Assembly: GCA_016195265.1 (NCBI GenBank)
Contig: JACPZW010000076.1
Coordinates: 24,442 to 88,441 of the forward strand
DNA length: 64,000 nucleotides
Direction: 5' to 3'
DNA from: Acidobacteriota bacterium
Lineage (GTDB): Bacteria; Acidobacteriota; Vicinamibacteria; Vicinamibacterales; CAVVIG01
The notes below the pieces were generated by a model, which did no database searches, was not told the origin of the DNA, and was given only the letters and a program-made list of their open reading frames with translations. Each line of letters opens with the position of its first letter. The first letter of the stretch is position 1. Both the position numbers and the translations under genes were made by a program. Positions 62,969 to 64,000 of this stretch are shown here, piece after piece.

Positions 62969-63763
62969 ATGCCGACGTCTCCTGACGCCCACGCCAAATC
63001 CGCCTTGAAAGTGCTCGCCATCCTGCAGGCGCGCGCCTCGTCGTCGCGCCTTCCGGGGAAAGTGCTGAAGCCGATCCTCGGGCGGCCGATGCTGATCCAC
63101 GAGCTTGAACGCGCGCGCCGCGCGCACGCGCTGGACGCGGTCATTGTGGCGACGAGCGACGATCCGAGCGACGATGCGATCGAGGCGCTGTGCGCGACCG
63201 CGGGCGTCGGATGCTTCCGCGGCAGCCTTCACGATGTGCTCGATCGGTTCTATCAGGCCGCGCGGCCGTTTCGGCCCGAGCTCGTCGTCCGCCTGCTCGG
63301 CGACTGTCCGCTCCTCGATCCCGAATTGATCGATCGTGTCGTCGCGTTTCAGAGGGCGGGGAAGTTCGATCTCGCCGGCGCGGAGATGACGATGTTTCCG
63401 GATGGGCTGGACCTGGACGTGATTCCGTTCGCGGTCCTCGAGGAAGCGTGGCGGAGCGCGGTCCGCCCGTCGGATCGCGAGCACGTATCGCTGTTCATCA
63501 CGCGGCAGCCGGAGCGCTATCGCGTCGGTCTGCTGAAGAACGACGTCGACCTGTCACATCACCGCTGGACGGTGGACGAGCCGGAGGATTTCGAGATGGT
63601 GCGGCGGATTTACGAAGCGCTCTATCCGTCCAACCCCGCGTTCACGACGAGGGACATCCTGAATCTCCTGGCGGCGCGGCCGGAACTCTACCAACTGAAT
63701 CGGAAATTTCGCCGGAATGAAGGCCTGGAAAGATCGCTCGCGCAGGATCCGAAAGAGGAGTGA
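62969..63763 (+). CDS. SpsF-like cytidylyltransferase family protein
   Basis: This 264-residue nucleotidyltransferase-fold protein has ILQARASSSRLPGKVLKPIL at the N-terminus, then ERARRAHALDAVIVATSDDP, VVRLLGDCPLLDPELIDRVV and HHRWTVDEPEDFEMVRRIYE. These match the SpsF/spore-coat polysaccharide and acylneuraminate cytidylyltransferase-like group (COG1861), often linked to nonulosonic or other surface sugars. The gene at the right edge may belong with it but runs on the opposite strand. The ATG has GATTCACGC upstream and no clear ribosome site. Confidence 0.85.
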   Translation: MPTSPDAHAKSALKVLAILQARASSSRLPGKVLKPILGRPMLIHELERARRAHALDAVIVATSDDPSDDAIEALCATAGVGCFRGSLHDVLDRFYQAARPFRPELVVRLLGDCPLLDPELIDRVVAFQRAGKFDLAGAEMTMFPDGLDLDVIPFAVLEEAWRSAVRPSDREHVSLFITRQPERYRVGLLKNDVDLSHHRWTVDEPEDFEMVRRIYEALYPSNPAFTTRDILNLLAARPELYQLNRKFRRNEGLERSLAQDPKEE

Positions 63764-63915
63764 CGTCCGGCTGACCTGTCAGGCCGAAGCTCGCGTCGAG
63801 GGGTCAGCGCGACCGAGGCTGGTGAGCCTAACCGATCTTCGTCACGGAAACGGCGTTTGCGGCGAGTTTCGCATCGCTCGTGGCTGCAAGTCCTTGATCC
63901 TCAATCGCGCGTGAT

Positions 63916-64000
63916 TCAATTAGCGATGTAGTGCAGACCGACCCCCTTGCGGCCGTGGATCGCGCGTGCGACGATCGGCGGCAATGTTTCTGCGTCCGCA
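63916..64000 (-). CDS. C-terminal end of an unidentified gene (partial)
   Basis: The minus strand is open from the right edge to a TGA at 63916-63918, encoding 27 residues that end TLPPIVARAIHGRKGVGLHY plus three more residues. Third positions are mostly G/C, as in neighbouring genes, so this looks like a genuine gene end. The family cannot be named from this fragment. The interval 63764-63915 between the two convergent stops holds no gene, only a weak bulged hairpin near 63770-63790. Confidence 0.55.
   Translation of the reverse strand, partial: ADAETLPPIVARAIHGRKGVGLHYIAN

Overview
This is a very GC-rich bacterial chromosome segment with a high G/C third codon position, densely packed genes and many 1-4 base start/stop overlaps. 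No rRNA, tRNA, CRISPR array or insertion sequence was recognised. The gene content and dispersed intergenic repeats would suit a soil or environmental Acidobacteriota (Vicinamibacteria-like) genome, but that assignment is a low-confidence impression.

Region 1 (about 0.5-36.6 kb, + strand) is a surface-polysaccharide locus. A sigma-70-like promoter and leader hairpin precede a degenerate enhancer-binding-type regulator and a Wza-type export protein. Next come a glutamine-dependent asparagine synthetase, a Wzm/Wzt ABC exporter, many GT4 glycosyltransferases and one GT2, a eukaryotic-type UDP-galactopyranose mutase, CDP-glucose enzymes (RfbF/RfbG) with an epimerase-like cupin and an SDR, methyltransferases, a polysaccharide deacetylase, a cysteine-less asparagine-synthetase-like protein, a polymerase-like membrane protein, a NodU-type carbamoyltransferase, GDP-fucose synthase, and an initiating sugar-phosphate transferase.

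Region 2 (36.6-44.3 kb, + strand) is a compact operon with its own TATAAT promoter and a strong terminator. It holds a complete lasso-peptide-type RiPP set: B2 protease, B1 (PqqD-like leader-binding protein), macrolactam cyclase and a 63-residue precursor with the YxxPxL...G...LT leader signature. Uncommon partners are a geranylgeranyl-reductase-like flavoprotein, a UPF0489-TPR protein, a PRMT-like methyltransferase ending in a PqqD-like segment, and an HPr-kinase-like protein. This is the most interesting system in the window.

Region 3 (44.3-54.1 kb) has a large YfhO-like membrane protein facing an SGNH hydrolase across a symmetric divergent promoter, then a 2OG oxygenase and a nucleotidyltransferase that could tailor the RiPP or the glycan. 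A minus-strand operon follows: secreted Cna-B-like protein, Wzc-type chain-length regulator/tyrosine kinase, O-antigen-ligase-like protein and a second 2OG oxygenase. A direct-repeat motif upstream of this operon resembles one overlapping the region 1 promoter, so the two polysaccharide operons may share a regulator.

Region 4 (54.3-64 kb) is mostly housekeeping or mixed: a DUF3810 zinc-peptidase-like protein, TruA, an FHA-GAF-PP2C phosphatase, a lipoprotein, a GT2, a GT-C-like membrane protein, a sodium/solute symporter, a SpsF-like nucleotidyltransferase, and the end of an unidentified gene at the right edge. Several genes here have TANAAT-type -10 boxes only 5-13 nt from their start codons, suggesting leaderless transcripts.
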